A stretch of DNA of 64,000 nucleotides from Albimonas pacifica (GTDB lineage: Bacteria; Pseudomonadota; Alphaproteobacteria; Rhodobacterales; Rhodobacteraceae): assembly GCF_900113695.1 (NCBI RefSeq), contig NZ_FOQH01000002.1, positions 558,001 through 622,000 on the forward strand, in the 5' to 3' direction. Position numbers and translations under genes: made by a program. The notes below the pieces were generated by a model. It made no database searches. It saw only the letters and a program-made list of their open reading frames with translations, and was not told the origin of the DNA. Within the stretch, counting starts at the first letter, position 1. Every line of letters starts with the position of its first letter. Positions 24,952 to 38,500 of this stretch are shown piece after piece.

Positions 24952-26016
24952 ATGCAGTTCAGCCTGTTCTACTTCGACGGCGACGGCTCTCGCCGGAACC
25001 CCGACGCCTATCGCCTGCTGCTCGACAGCGCCCGCTTCGCCGACGAGAACGGCTTCCAGGCGCTGTGGGTGCCCGAGCGGCATTTCCACGCCTTCGGCGG
25101 CCTCTACCCCAACCCTGCGGTGATCCACGCCGCCCTGGCGATGGCGACGAAGAACGTCCAGCTCCGCTCCGGCAGCGTGGTCGCGCCGCTGCATCACCCG
25201 GTCAGGGTGGCCGAGGACTGGGCGGTGGTCGACAACCTCTCCGGCGGGCGCGCCGGCGTCGCCATCGCCTCGGGCTGGACGATGGAGGAGTTCGTCCTCT
25301 CGCGCGAGCCGCACGGCTTCCGCCGCACCCTGATGTGGCGCAGCTACGACGAGATCACCCGCCTGCTCGCCGGCGAGGCGGTGGTCTTCGAGGACGCCGA
25401 CGGCAACGAGGTCGAGGCGAAGACCCTGCCGCGCCCCCTGCAGCCGCGCATCCCCTTCTGGGTCGCCGGCCAGTCCACCGAGACCTTCGTCGAGGCCGGC
25501 CGGCGCGGGATCAACGTGCTGTGCTCGCTGCTGGGCGAGACGCTCGACGACGTGGCCCCCAAGATCCGCGCCTACCGCGAGGCGCTGGACCGCGCCGGCC
25601 ACGATCCCGACGCCGGGCGCGTGGCGATGATGGTGCACACGTTCCTCGCCGAGGACCCCGAGACCGCGCGGGCCAGGGTGATCGGGCCGTTCTCCGACTA
25701 CCTGCGCACCCACTACCACCTGCTCGAGAGCCTGGCGAAGAGCATGAAGCTGGACGTGCGGCTGTCGGATTTCTCGCAGGACGACCTCGACAGCCTGCTC
25801 CGCTTCGGGGTCGAGGGCTTCATGAACGGCCGCGCCCTGATCGGCTCCCCCGAGAGCTGCCGCCCGATGGTCGAGGCGCTGGCCGAGGCGGGCGTGGACG
25901 AGATCGCCAGCCTGATCGACTTCGTGCAGGACCGCGAGCTGGTGATGGGGGGCCTGCCGCATCTCGCGGAACTGGCGAAGGCCACCGCCGGCGTGCGGCG
26001 GCTGGAGGCGGTCTGA
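24952..26016 (+). CDS. Luciferase-like FMN monooxygenase of assembly-line type
   Basis: A 354-residue protein of the bacterial luciferase superfamily, opening FSLFYFDGDG with the conserved LWVPERHFHAFGG near residue 40, SGSVVAPLHHPVRVAEDWA and GIASGW-like AIASGWTMEEF. It fits the group named MupA/Atu3671 in databases, which occurs inside or beside PKS/NRPS proteins; from memory Atu3671 lies in an Agrobacterium siderophore locus. Such enzymes use FMNH2 and oxygen and are proposed to hydroxylate the carbon alpha to a carrier-bound acyl group; monooxygenase domains of this type are also paired with an aminotransferase domain in microginin synthetase. GGGAGG precedes the ATG. It lies directly between the PKS and an NRPS, so the substrate is probably the PKS-bound beta-keto thioester. 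Confidence 0.9.
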   Translation: MQFSLFYFDGDGSRRNPDAYRLLLDSARFADENGFQALWVPERHFHAFGGLYPNPAVIHAALAMATKNVQLRSGSVVAPLHHPVRVAEDWAVVDNLSGGRAGVAIASGWTMEEFVLSREPHGFRRTLMWRSYDEITRLLAGEAVVFEDADGNEVEAKTLPRPLQPRIPFWVAGQSTETFVEAGRRGINVLCSLLGETLDDVAPKIRAYREALDRAGHDPDAGRVAMMVHTFLAEDPETARARVIGPFSDYLRTHYHLLESLAKSMKLDVRLSDFSQDDLDSLLRFGVEGFMNGRALIGSPESCRPMVEALAEAGVDEIASLIDFVQDRELVMGGLPHLAELAKATAGVRRLEAV

Positions 26017-26018
26017 GC

Positions 26019-30233
<4,215 letters not shown>

Positions 30234-30238
30234 GGCCC

Positions 30239-33200
30239 ATGGACCCGATCCTGGACGTCTACGAGATGACCCCGATGCAGGCGGGGATGCTGTTCCAGTC
30301 GCTGCTCGACCCGCAGACGGGCGCCTATGTGCAGCAATACTGGGGCCGGCTCTCGGGCCCGCTGGACGAGGCCGCCTTCCGCGACGCCTGGGCCGCGGTG
30401 ATCGCCCGCCACGACCTGCTGCGCGCCGCCTGCCACTGGGAGGATCTCGACCGCCCCGCCTTCGCCATCCACGCCGAGGCGGAACCGGAGTGGACCTCGA
30501 TCGACCAACTCGACATGCCGCTCGAGGACTGGCTGGCGCAGGACCGGGCGCGGGGCTTCGACCTCTCGGCCGCGCCGCTGATGCGCTTCGCCCTGATCCG
30601 CACGGGCGAGGCCGAGCGGACCTTCGTGTGGACCTTCCACCACCTGCTGCTCGACGGCTGGTCGGGGGCGCTGCTGGTGCGCGAGATGCTGGCGATCCTC
30701 GCCGGAGAGGACCCCGGCCCCGCCCCCACCCCGTTCCGCGCCTTCGCCGACTGGCGCGCGGCCCAGGACCCGAACGCCGCCCGCGAGACCTGGACCGAGG
30801 CCCTGGCGGGGGCCGAACTGCCCACGCCGCTCGGCCTCGACCGATCCGGCGGCGCGCCGGGGCTTGCCGAGCATCGTTTCCGCCTGGGCCGCGAAACCAC
30901 CGCCGCGCTGGCTCGGACGGCGCGGGCGCAGCGACTGACGCTCGCCACGCTGATGCAGGGGGCCTGGGCGCTGCTGCTCTCGCGCCAGGCGGGGCAGGGG
31001 GACGTGACCTTCGGCTGCGTGCTCGGCGGCCGCCCGCCGGAGCTGCCGGGGGCCGAGCGCATGGTGGGCCTGTTCCTCGAGACCCTGCCGCTGCGTGTGC
31101 AGGTGGAGGACGAGCGCCCGCTCGCCGACTGGCTACGCGCCCTGCAGGAGACCCAGCGCGCGCAGGAGGTCGCCCCCCGCGCGGCCCCGGGCGAGATCCA
31201 GGGCTGGCTCGGCCTCGGCGCCACGCCGCTGTTCGAAAGCCTGCTGATCGTCGAGACCTATCCCGAGAGCATCGAGGCCGTCGCCCGCCGCGACGGCGCC
31301 GAGATCCGCCTCTCCGACACCGGCCTGCATGAGCGCACGGGCCTGCCCCTGACCCTCAAGGTCCTGCCGGGAGAGGACCTGGAGATCGTGCTCTGCGCCG
31401 AGACCTCGCGGATCCCCGCCGCCGTCCTGCCGGCGCTGGAGGCGCGCCTGCGCCGCACGCTGGAGGCTTTCGCCGAAGCTCCCTCCCGCCCCCTGGGCGA
31501 GATCGACGTGATCCCCCCCGCGGAGCACGCCCGCCTGGCCGCGCTGGGCCGGGGCCCGACGCCCCCCGCCCCGCCGCTGGCGCCCGAGGCCATCGCCGCC
31601 TCCGCCCGCGCCCGCGGCGCCGCGCCGGCGGTGGAGACGGCGGAGGGCGAGGTCCTGAGCCACGAAGCCCTCGACTCCCGCGCCGCCGTCCTCGCCGGCG
31701 GCCTTCGCGCCCGCGGCGTCGGGCCGGGCGACGTGGTGGCGGTCTGCATGGACCGAACCCCGGACCTGGTCGCCACGCTGCTCGCCGTCTGGCGTTGCGG
31801 GGCGGCCTACCTGCCGCTGGACCCGGTCTACCCGGCCGAGCGCATCGCCTGGGCGCTGGAGGACGCCGGCGCCCGCCTCGTGGTGGTCGACGCGACCGGC
31901 GAGGCGGCGCTGGGCCCGGCGACCGCCGCGCGTGCCGCGCGGATCGAGACGCTGGACGGCCCCGCCGCCCCTCCGGTCCCGGTCGGACCCGGGGACCTCG
32001 CCTACATCCTCTTCACCTCCGGAAGCACCGGGCGGCCCAAGGGCGTGCCGATCCCGCACGGGGCGCTGGCGAACTTCCTGGCCTCGATGCAGGTCGCGCC
32101 GGGTCTCGCGGCCTCCGACCGGCTGCTGGCGCTGACCACGGTCGCCTTCGACATCGCGGCGCTGGAGATCTTCGGCCCGCTCTGCGCCGGGGGGACGGCG
32201 GTGCTGGCGCCGGCGGGCGCGGGCATGGACGGGCGCCTGGTCGCCCGGCTGATCGAGGAGCGCGCCATAACCGCCGTTCAGGCCACCCCCGCCGGCTGGC
32301 GGGTGTTGCGCGACTCCGGCTGGCGGGGCTGCGCGGGGCTCAGGATCTTCTCGGGCGGCGAGGCGCTGGACGCGGGCCTCGCCCGCGACCTGCTGGGTCT
32401 GGGGGCGGAGCTCTGGAATCTCTACGGCCCCACCGAGACCACGATCTGGTCCGCCGCCCTGCGGCTGACCCCCGCCTTCCTCGCCGGCCCCAGGGCGCCC
32501 ATCGGCGGCCCGCTGGCGCACACCACGCTCAGCGTGCGCGACAACGCCGGCCGGCCGGTTCCCGAGGGCGCGACCGGAGAGCTGTGGATCGGCGGCGCCG
32601 GCCTCAGCCCCGGCTACCTCGGCCGGCCCGAGCTGACCGCCGAGCGCTTCGTGACGATCGACGGCGCCCGCCTCTACCGCACCGGCGACCGCGCCCGGAC
32701 CACCCCCGAGGGGACGATCGAGCTCTCCGGCCGGCTCGACGACCAGGTGAAGCTGCGCGGCTTCCGCATCGAGCTCGGCGAGATCGAGGCGGCGCTGGAG
32801 GCGCGCCCGGAGATTCTTCAGGCGGTGGCGATGGTCCAGGGCGAGGGCGCCGCGGCCCGCCTCGTCGCCTGGATCAGGACCGAGGGTCCTGCGCCCGCCC
32901 CCCGCACCCTGCGCGCGGCGCTCGCCGAACGCCTGCCGGCCTACATGATCCCCGCCGCCTTCGTGACGGTGGAGCGCTTCCCCCTGACCCCCAACGGCAA
33001 GGTCGACCGCAAGGCCCTGCCGGCGCCCGGGACGCAGCCGAAGGCGCCCGGGGCGACCGAGCCCCGCTCCCCCCGCGACGAGATCGTCGCCGGCATCTGG
33101 GCCGAGGCGCTGGAGGTCGCCCACGTCGCCCCCGAGGACGACTTCTTCGCGCTGGGCGGCCATTCGCTGCCGGCCCTGCGGGTGATCGGGGAGGTGCGGG

Positions 33201-36200
33201 CGCGCCTCGGCCTAGAGGTCTCGCTGCGCGACCTGTTCGAGGCGCCCGGCCTCGCCCGCTTCTGCGCCCGGCTCGACGCGCTCGACGGCGCGCAGGCCCT
33301 GCCGCCGATCCGCTCCGGGGCCGCGCCGGTCCTCTCGGCCGCGCAGCATCGCCTGTGGCTTCTGGCGCAGCTCGATCCCGGCCGGGCGGACTATCACCTG
33401 CCGCTCGCCGCGCGCCTGTCGGGGCCGCTGGACCCGGAGGCCGTCCGCAACGCCCTGGCGGCGCTCGCCGCCCGCCACGAGGTCCTGCGCGCCCGCTTCC
33501 CCGCGCGGCGCGGCGAGGCGACGGTCGAGATCCTGCCCACGGCCGAGCCGGTCTTCGCCTTCGACGACCTCTCCCCCCTCCCGACCCCGGAGCGGGAGGC
33601 GGCGCTGGACCGCCTTCGCGCCGCGGACGCGACCGCCCCCTTCGACCTGCAGGCCGCGCCCCCGTGGCGGACGCGCCTGGTGCGGATGGGGGCGCAGGAT
33701 CACGTGCTGCTGCTTTGCCTGCACCACATCCTCGCCGACGAAGCCTCCTTCGCGGTGATCCTCGCCGACCTGCGCGCGGCGCTGTCGGGGCCGCAATCGG
33801 GGCCGCAGTCGGGGCCGCTCCCGGACCTGCCGCTGCGCTACGCCGACTTCGCCGCCTGGCAGCGGGGACTGGAGCTGGAGGGGCAGCGGGACTTCTGGCG
33901 CCGCCGGCTCGACGGCGCGCCGGCCGAGACCCCGCTCCCCGCCGACCTCCCCCGGCCCGCGCGGCGCAGCGGCGAGGCGGGGCGCGTGGACCTGCGCCTC
34001 GACCCGCCGACCGCGCAGGCGCTGGAGGCCCGCGCACGCGCCGCGGGAGCCACGCCCTTCATGCTGCTGCTGACCGCCTGGGCCGTGCTGCTCCACCGCC
34101 ACGGCGGCGCCCGCGACCTGCTGATCGCAACCCCCGTCAGCCACCGTCGCCAGCCGGAGCTGCAGGGGCTGGTCGGCCTTTTCGTCAACACCCTGGCGAT
34201 CCGGGCCGAGCCGTCGCCGGACGAGCCCTTCGACGCGACGCTGGAGCGGATCCGCGACGCCGTGCTCGCCGCCCACGCCCACCAGGACCTGCCGTTCGAG
34301 GAGGTGATCGACCTCCTCTCCCCACCGCGGCGCGACGACCTCGCGGCCCTGGTGCAGACCCTGTTCTCGATGCGCGCCCTGCCGGCGGAGGGGGAGCTGG
34401 CGCCGGGCCTGAGCTGGCGGGCGCTGCCCTCCGCCCGCCCGCGCGCGCGCTTCGACCTGTCGCTGGAGTTCGCCCGCACCGGGCAGGGGCTGGAGGGCTG
34501 GATCGACTACGCCGCCGACCTCTTCTCCCCCGAGATCGCCGAGCGGCTGGCCCGGCGGCTGGAGACGCTGCTCCGGGCGCTCGCCGAGGGCGCGGCCGCC
34601 CCGCTGCGCGACCTGCCGATGCTGACGGCGGAGGACCTGGCGTTCCCTCCCCCGCCCCCGGCGGCGGAGGGAACGCCCACGGCCTGGCTCGCAGAGGCGC
34701 CCGGGCTCCCGGACCTCCTGGCCCGGGTCCACGCCGGCGCCGCCGCGCTGCGCGCGGCCGGTCTGCGGCGCGGCGAGGTCGTGGCGACGCCTGCGCACGG
34801 AGACGCGGCGGCGGCGGCCCTGCTGGCCGTGCTCGGCGCCGGCGGCGCCCCCGCTCCGATCCCTGACGCGGGCCCGGCCCGCCGCCGGCTGGCGACGCAG
34901 GCCGGCGCCCGCCTCTGCCTTGGCCTTCCCGGCGGCGAGGGCCTGGCCGAGGCGCCGGCCGCGACCGGACCCCACGCCCCGCTGGAAACCGGCGGCGGCC
35001 TGGTCCTGCCCGATGCCGAGGGGGCGCCGGTGCTGCACGACGTCGCCCTCCTCGCCCATCTCGCTTGCTGCCTCGGCCCGATCGCGCCCGGCGCCCGGAT
35101 CGCGAGCGGCGCGGGGCTCGACGCGCCCGCCGGTCTGGCGGCGCTGGCCGCGGCCCTGCGCGGCGGCGGGCTGCCGGAGACCGACGGCCCGCCCGACGCG
35201 GTGCGGATCGCGGAGGGCGCAGCCCCCCGCCTGATCCGCTTCGCCGGCCTGCAGGACGCGGCCGAGGCCCGCGGCCCGGCCGAGCTTCCCGGCGCCCTGC
35301 TGGCCGAGGGCGGCGCGCTGCGCCCCGCCCCTGGCGTCCGGGTCCGCCTGCTGGACGCGGACGGCGGGCTGGCGCCGCCGGGCACGGTCGGAGAGCTTGC
35401 GCTCTCCGGCGCCGCCCTGGCGCGCGGGCGGCTGGGCGATCCTGCGGGGACGGCGGCGCGCTTCCTGCCCGACCCGCACGCTCCGCCCGGCGCGCCGGTC
35501 GCCGAGACCTGCCTGCTGCGCACCGGCCTTCATGCCCGCCTCGACCTCGCCGGCCGACTGCGCCCGGCCGAGCCGCCGGCAGAGCCGCAGCGCCTCGGCG
35601 GCCCGCCCTTCGATCCGCAGGCCATCGAGGCCGCCTTCGCCGCCCAGCCCGGCGTCGCCGCGGCGACCCTGGCGCTGCCCGCCGGCCGAGGGGCGCCCGA
35701 ACGGCTGGAGCTGTTCCTGGAGCCCGACCCCGCAGCGACGCGCCCGGCGGAGGCCGCGCTCCTCGACGCCGCCCGCGCGCTGCTGCCGCCCGGCCGCCTG
35801 CCGGACCGGCTGCGCTGGATCGAGACCACTCCCCGCCGCCCCGACGGCGCCCCCGACCGCGCCGCGCTCGCCGCCCGCCTGCGGGACCCCGACGCGGCGC
35901 CGCAGGGCGCGCGGGAACGCCTCCTCGCCGCGATCTGGGCCGAGGTGCTGGAGATCCCCACCCCCGGCCGCCACGACGACTTCTTCGAACTGGGCGGCGA
36001 CTCGGTGCGCGCCCTGCAGGTGGCGGCGCGGGCGGCGGAGGCGGGGCTGGCGCTGGATCCGCGGGAGGCGTTCCGCGCCCGCAGCCTCGCCGCCCTCGCG
36101 GCGCTGGCGACCGAGGCCGCCCCGAGCGCGACGGCGTCCGCGCCCCCCGCCCGGATCGAGGCGCTGAGCGCCGACGAGTTCGACCCCGGCGCGCTGGCCG

Positions 36201-36226
36201 ACCTCGTCTCCTTCGAGCAGGACTGA
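30239..36226 (+). CDS. NRPS, C-A-T-C-(degenerate A)-T
   Basis: A 1995-residue bimodular NRPS. C1 begins ILDVYEMTPMQAGMLFQSL and has HHLLLDGWS near 134. A1 has TSGSTGRPKG near 592 and PNGKVDRK, code D-I-L-Q-F-G-L-I-W (glycine-like). T1 has LGGHSLPAL near 974. C2 has HHILADEAS near 1161 (Gly after Asp is Glu). Residues about 1480-1880 align with an A domain only in outline: there is no TSGSTGxPKG or YGPTE, YRTGD reads LLRTGL, and the C-terminal catalytic NGK lysine is absent. T2 (LGGDSVRAL, serine near 1918) is intact and must be loaded in trans or skipped. No thioesterase or reductase follows; the chain must pass to another protein. GGAGGA lies 8 bp before the ATG. Confidence 0.93.
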   Translation: MDPILDVYEMTPMQAGMLFQSLLDPQTGAYVQQYWGRLSGPLDEAAFRDAWAAVIARHDLLRAACHWEDLDRPAFAIHAEAEPEWTSIDQLDMPLEDWLAQDRARGFDLSAAPLMRFALIRTGEAERTFVWTFHHLLLDGWSGALLVREMLAILAGEDPGPAPTPFRAFADWRAAQDPNAARETWTEALAGAELPTPLGLDRSGGAPGLAEHRFRLGRETTAALARTARAQRLTLATLMQGAWALLLSRQAGQGDVTFGCVLGGRPPELPGAERMVGLFLETLPLRVQVEDERPLADWLRALQETQRAQEVAPRAAPGEIQGWLGLGATPLFESLLIVETYPESIEAVARRDGAEIRLSDTGLHERTGLPLTLKVLPGEDLEIVLCAETSRIPAAVLPALEARLRRTLEAFAEAPSRPLGEIDVIPPAEHARLAALGRGPTPPAPPLAPEAIAASARARGAAPAVETAEGEVLSHEALDSRAAVLAGGLRARGVGPGDVVAVCMDRTPDLVATLLAVWRCGAAYLPLDPVYPAERIAWALEDAGARLVVVDATGEAALGPATAARAARIETLDGPAAPPVPVGPGDLAYILFTSGSTGRPKGVPIPHGALANFLASMQVAPGLAASDRLLALTTVAFDIAALEIFGPLCAGGTAVLAPAGAGMDGRLVARLIEERAITAVQATPAGWRVLRDSGWRGCAGLRIFSGGEALDAGLARDLLGLGAELWNLYGPTETTIWSAALRLTPAFLAGPRAPIGGPLAHTTLSVRDNAGRPVPEGATGELWIGGAGLSPGYLGRPELTAERFVTIDGARLYRTGDRARTTPEGTIELSGRLDDQVKLRGFRIELGEIEAALEARPEILQAVAMVQGEGAAARLVAWIRTEGPAPAPRTLRAALAERLPAYMIPAAFVTVERFPLTPNGKVDRKALPAPGTQPKAPGATEPRSPRDEIVAGIWAEALEVAHVAPEDDFFALGGHSLPALRVIGEVRARLGLEVSLRDLFEAPGLARFCARLDALDGAQALPPIRSGAAPVLSAAQHRLWLLAQLDPGRADYHLPLAARLSGPLDPEAVRNALAALAARHEVLRARFPARRGEATVEILPTAEPVFAFDDLSPLPTPEREAALDRLRAADATAPFDLQAAPPWRTRLVRMGAQDHVLLLCLHHILADEASFAVILADLRAALSGPQSGPQSGPLPDLPLRYADFAAWQRGLELEGQRDFWRRRLDGAPAETPLPADLPRPARRSGEAGRVDLRLDPPTAQALEARARAAGATPFMLLLTAWAVLLHRHGGARDLLIATPVSHRRQPELQGLVGLFVNTLAIRAEPSPDEPFDATLERIRDAVLAAHAHQDLPFEEVIDLLSPPRRDDLAALVQTLFSMRALPAEGELAPGLSWRALPSARPRARFDLSLEFARTGQGLEGWIDYAADLFSPEIAERLARRLETLLRALAEGAAAPLRDLPMLTAEDLAFPPPPPAAEGTPTAWLAEAPGLPDLLARVHAGAAALRAAGLRRGEVVATPAHGDAAAAALLAVLGAGGAPAPIPDAGPARRRLATQAGARLCLGLPGGEGLAEAPAATGPHAPLETGGGLVLPDAEGAPVLHDVALLAHLACCLGPIAPGARIASGAGLDAPAGLAALAAALRGGGLPETDGPPDAVRIAEGAAPRLIRFAGLQDAAEARGPAELPGALLAEGGALRPAPGVRVRLLDADGGLAPPGTVGELALSGAALARGRLGDPAGTAARFLPDPHAPPGAPVAETCLLRTGLHARLDLAGRLRPAEPPAEPQRLGGPPFDPQAIEAAFAAQPGVAAATLALPAGRGAPERLELFLEPDPAATRPAEAALLDAARALLPPGRLPDRLRWIETTPRRPDGAPDRAALAARLRDPDAAPQGARERLLAAIWAEVLEIPTPGRHDDFFELGGDSVRALQVAARAAEAGLALDPREAFRARSLAALAALATEAAPSATASAPPARIEALSADEFDPGALADLVSFEQD
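33785..33820. repeat. 12-bp triplicated repeat in an NRPS condensation domain
   Basis: Three in-frame copies of a 12-bp unit (consensus TCGGGGCCGCAR; the third copy ends CTC) encode SGPQ-SGPQ-SGPL in the second condensation domain, in a loop of variable length in the family. Probably replication slippage with little effect on function. Confidence 0.75.
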
Positions 36227-36228
36227 GC

Positions 36229-37557
36229 TTGCGCCCCTTGCCCGAGCCGCGCGAGCGCACGCTGTTCCAGCTCAGCTATCCGCTGTTCCTGCAGTCGCTG
36301 GTGATGTTCGCGGTGATGGCGCTGGACATGATGATCTGGAGCCGCCACGGCCCCGGAACCGCGGCGGCGCTGAGCGTGGCGGGGCAGGTGATGCGCATCG
36401 CGGTCGAGGTCTCGGCGCTGATGGGGATCGGGGCGGTGATCCTGATCTCCCAGCAGCTCGGAGCCGGCGCCCGCCGGGCGGCGGAGCGCACGGCCGAGGT
36501 CGCCTGCCTGGCCAACGGCGCCCTGGGCCTGGCGCTCGGCGCCGCGCTGGCGCTGGTCGGACCGCTGGTGCTGCGGCTGATGACGCTGGAGGCGGGGATC
36601 GAGGCCGACGCCGGGCTGTTCCTGCGCTGGGCGGGCGGGGCGATCGTGTTCCTGTGCTTCGGCAACGCCGCGGTGGCGGTGCTGCGCGCCTTCGGGCGCA
36701 GCCGGCTGGTGATGGCGCTGGGGGTGATCGGGGCGGCGGCCTATCTCGGTCTCGAAGTCCTGCTGGTGCTGGGCGCGGGGCCGGTTCCCGCGCTGGGGTC
36801 CGAGGGCGCGGGCATCGCCAATCTCGTCCTGCGGGCCGGAGTGGCCATGGCGCTGGCGGCGATCCTCGTGCGCGGCATGGGGCTGCGCCTGCGCCCGCGC
36901 GTCCTGCTGCGCCGGGCGGCGCTGGCGCGGCGGATGGCGGGGCTGGCGGCGCCCAGCGTCTCGGACTTCATCGCCTACGGGGTCTACCAGATGGTCCTGC
37001 TGGCGGTGATCGCGACCCAGGGCGAGGTCGCGGTGCTGGCGCGCGCCTACGTGATGATCGCGATGTCCTTCCTGACGCTGGTCATCATGGCCATCGTCCA
37101 GGGCTGCGAGGTGCTGATCGGCTATCGCCTCGGCGCGGGGGACCGCGAGGCCGCGCAGCGCCAGGCGCTTCGCGCGGCCGGCATCGCCGCGGGCCTGTCG
37201 ATGGGCTGCGCCATCGCGATCCGGCTCGCGGCCGAGCCGTTCCTGGGCCTGTTCTCCGACGACCCGCAGGTGCACGCGCTGGGCCGCAGCCTGCTGACGC
37301 TGACGATCCTCCTGCAGCCCTGCTTTGCGGTGAACATGGTGCTGTTCCACGCCCTGCGCGCGGTCGAGGACGTGCGCTGGCCGGTGATCGTCAGCCAGTC
37401 GCTGAGCTGGGGCTTCGGCCTGCCGCTAGCCTGGGCCTTGTGCATCCCGGCGGGCTGGGGCGTCGAGGGCGTCTGGCTCGCCTTCCTCGCCGAGGAGCTC
37501 GCCAAGGCGCTGGCCATGCTGCGCCGCTGGACCGTCCGGACGCGGGGGCCGGCATGA
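36229..37557 (+). CDS. MATE-family efflux protein, likely siderophore exporter
   Basis: A 442-residue polytopic inner-membrane protein with about twelve hydrophobic segments in two halves, beginning with LFLQSLVMFAVMALDMMIWS and including GIGAVILISQQLGAG, both typical of the MATE/NorM family. MATE proteins export small molecules against a proton or sodium gradient. Its place between the NRPS and the phosphopantetheinyl transferase suggests export of the apo-siderophore. I chose TTG at 36229, 2 bp after the NRPS stop, because AGGA lies 7 bp upstream and there is no ATG before the first membrane helix. It overlaps the next gene by 4 bases (ATGA). Confidence 0.9.
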   Translation: MRPLPEPRERTLFQLSYPLFLQSLVMFAVMALDMMIWSRHGPGTAAALSVAGQVMRIAVEVSALMGIGAVILISQQLGAGARRAAERTAEVACLANGALGLALGAALALVGPLVLRLMTLEAGIEADAGLFLRWAGGAIVFLCFGNAAVAVLRAFGRSRLVMALGVIGAAAYLGLEVLLVLGAGPVPALGSEGAGIANLVLRAGVAMALAAILVRGMGLRLRPRVLLRRAALARRMAGLAAPSVSDFIAYGVYQMVLLAVIATQGEVAVLARAYVMIAMSFLTLVIMAIVQGCEVLIGYRLGAGDREAAQRQALRAAGIAAGLSMGCAIAIRLAAEPFLGLFSDDPQVHALGRSLLTLTILLQPCFAVNMVLFHALRAVEDVRWPVIVSQSLSWGFGLPLAWALCIPAGWGVEGVWLAFLAEELAKALAMLRRWTVRTRGPA

Positions 37558-38219
37558 CGGCGATCTCGATCGCCGACGTCGGCGACCGCCCCCTGATCCC
37601 CGCCCCCGGCGTGGTCTGGCGGGCCTGCCGCTTCCGCGCCGCCCCCGCCACGGGGCTCGTCCACGACGGGCCGCAGGGCGCCGTCTCCCTGACGCTCCCC
37701 CCGGACCTCTTGCGCGCGGTCGACCGGCGGCGGAGCGAGTTCCTCGCCGGCCGCCTCTGCGCCGCGCTGGCCCTGCGGGCGCTGGGCGCGCCGGAGGCGG
37801 TGGGCCGCGACGGCCGCGCCCCGGTCTGGCCCGAGGGCGTCCGCGGCTCGATCAGCCATGCCGGCGACCTCGCCCTCGCCGTCGCGGCGCGGGGCGCGGC
37901 GGGGCTCGGCGTGGATTGCGAGGCGCGCTTCTCCCCCGATCTCGCGGCCGAGGTGGGGCCCGGCGTCCTGACCGCCGCCGACCGCGCCGCCCGCCCGCCC
38001 GACTGGGACGAGGCGTGGCTCTGCACGCTGGCCTTCTCGGCGAAGGAGGCGCTCTACAAGGCGCTGTCGCCGCGGCTCGACGACGTGCCCGACTTCGCCG
38101 AGGCGCGGATCGAGCGCATCGACGCCGCCGCCCTGACGCTGGTCTTCCGGGGCGCCCGCACGCGGGTCGCCTACCGGCTGGACGCGGCGCATTGCGTGAC
38201 GCTGGCGCATCTCCCCTGA
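37554..38219 (+). CDS. EntD/Sfp-type 4'-phosphopantetheinyl transferase
   Basis: A 221-residue transferase that converts apo carrier domains to the holo form using coenzyme A. It shows the EntD-like RRSEFLAGRLCAA, GSISHAGDLAL, the metal-binding LGVDCEA and the signature FSAKEALYK. It is the last gene of the rightward operon and can serve all PCP/ACP domains of the locus: the FAAL-ACP, both PKSs, the C-T protein and the NRPSs. The ATG is embedded in the MATE stop (ATGA). Confidence 0.95.
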   Translation: MTAISIADVGDRPLIPAPGVVWRACRFRAAPATGLVHDGPQGAVSLTLPPDLLRAVDRRRSEFLAGRLCAALALRALGAPEAVGRDGRAPVWPEGVRGSISHAGDLALAVAARGAAGLGVDCEARFSPDLAAEVGPGVLTAADRAARPPDWDEAWLCTLAFSAKEALYKALSPRLDDVPDFAEARIERIDAAALTLVFRGARTRVAYRLDAAHCVTLAHLP

Positions 38220-38500
38220 CCCTGCGAGGGGCCGCGCGGGGCCGGCGGGCATTCCCCCCTCCGTGCGGTCATGGACCGTCCCGCCGGCGATCGGACGCCC
38301 CGTTGGGCCAGACATCCGTCGCGCCTGCAATCCCTTGCGAGGGGGGGACGAACGGCGAAAGCGTACGGTCGTCCCGTAGAGCACGCCGTCGCCCTTGCGG
38401 AGGACAGGGAGCGCCTGGGCGACGGCATCCTCGACGGCGTGGCGGAGCCCGTCGGTTCGACCCGTCCGCTCTCGGCAGGCGGGCGGCGGCGCCCCGTCGG
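38220..38500. other. Convergent intergenic region between biosynthesis and uptake operons
   Basis: This 281-bp stretch lies between the ends of two converging operons. I see no gene in it. It contains one possible hairpin, GGGACGA (38345-38351) with TCGTCCC (38369-38375) around a 17-nt loop, which could help termination but lacks a U-run. Nothing else stands out. Confidence 0.5.
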
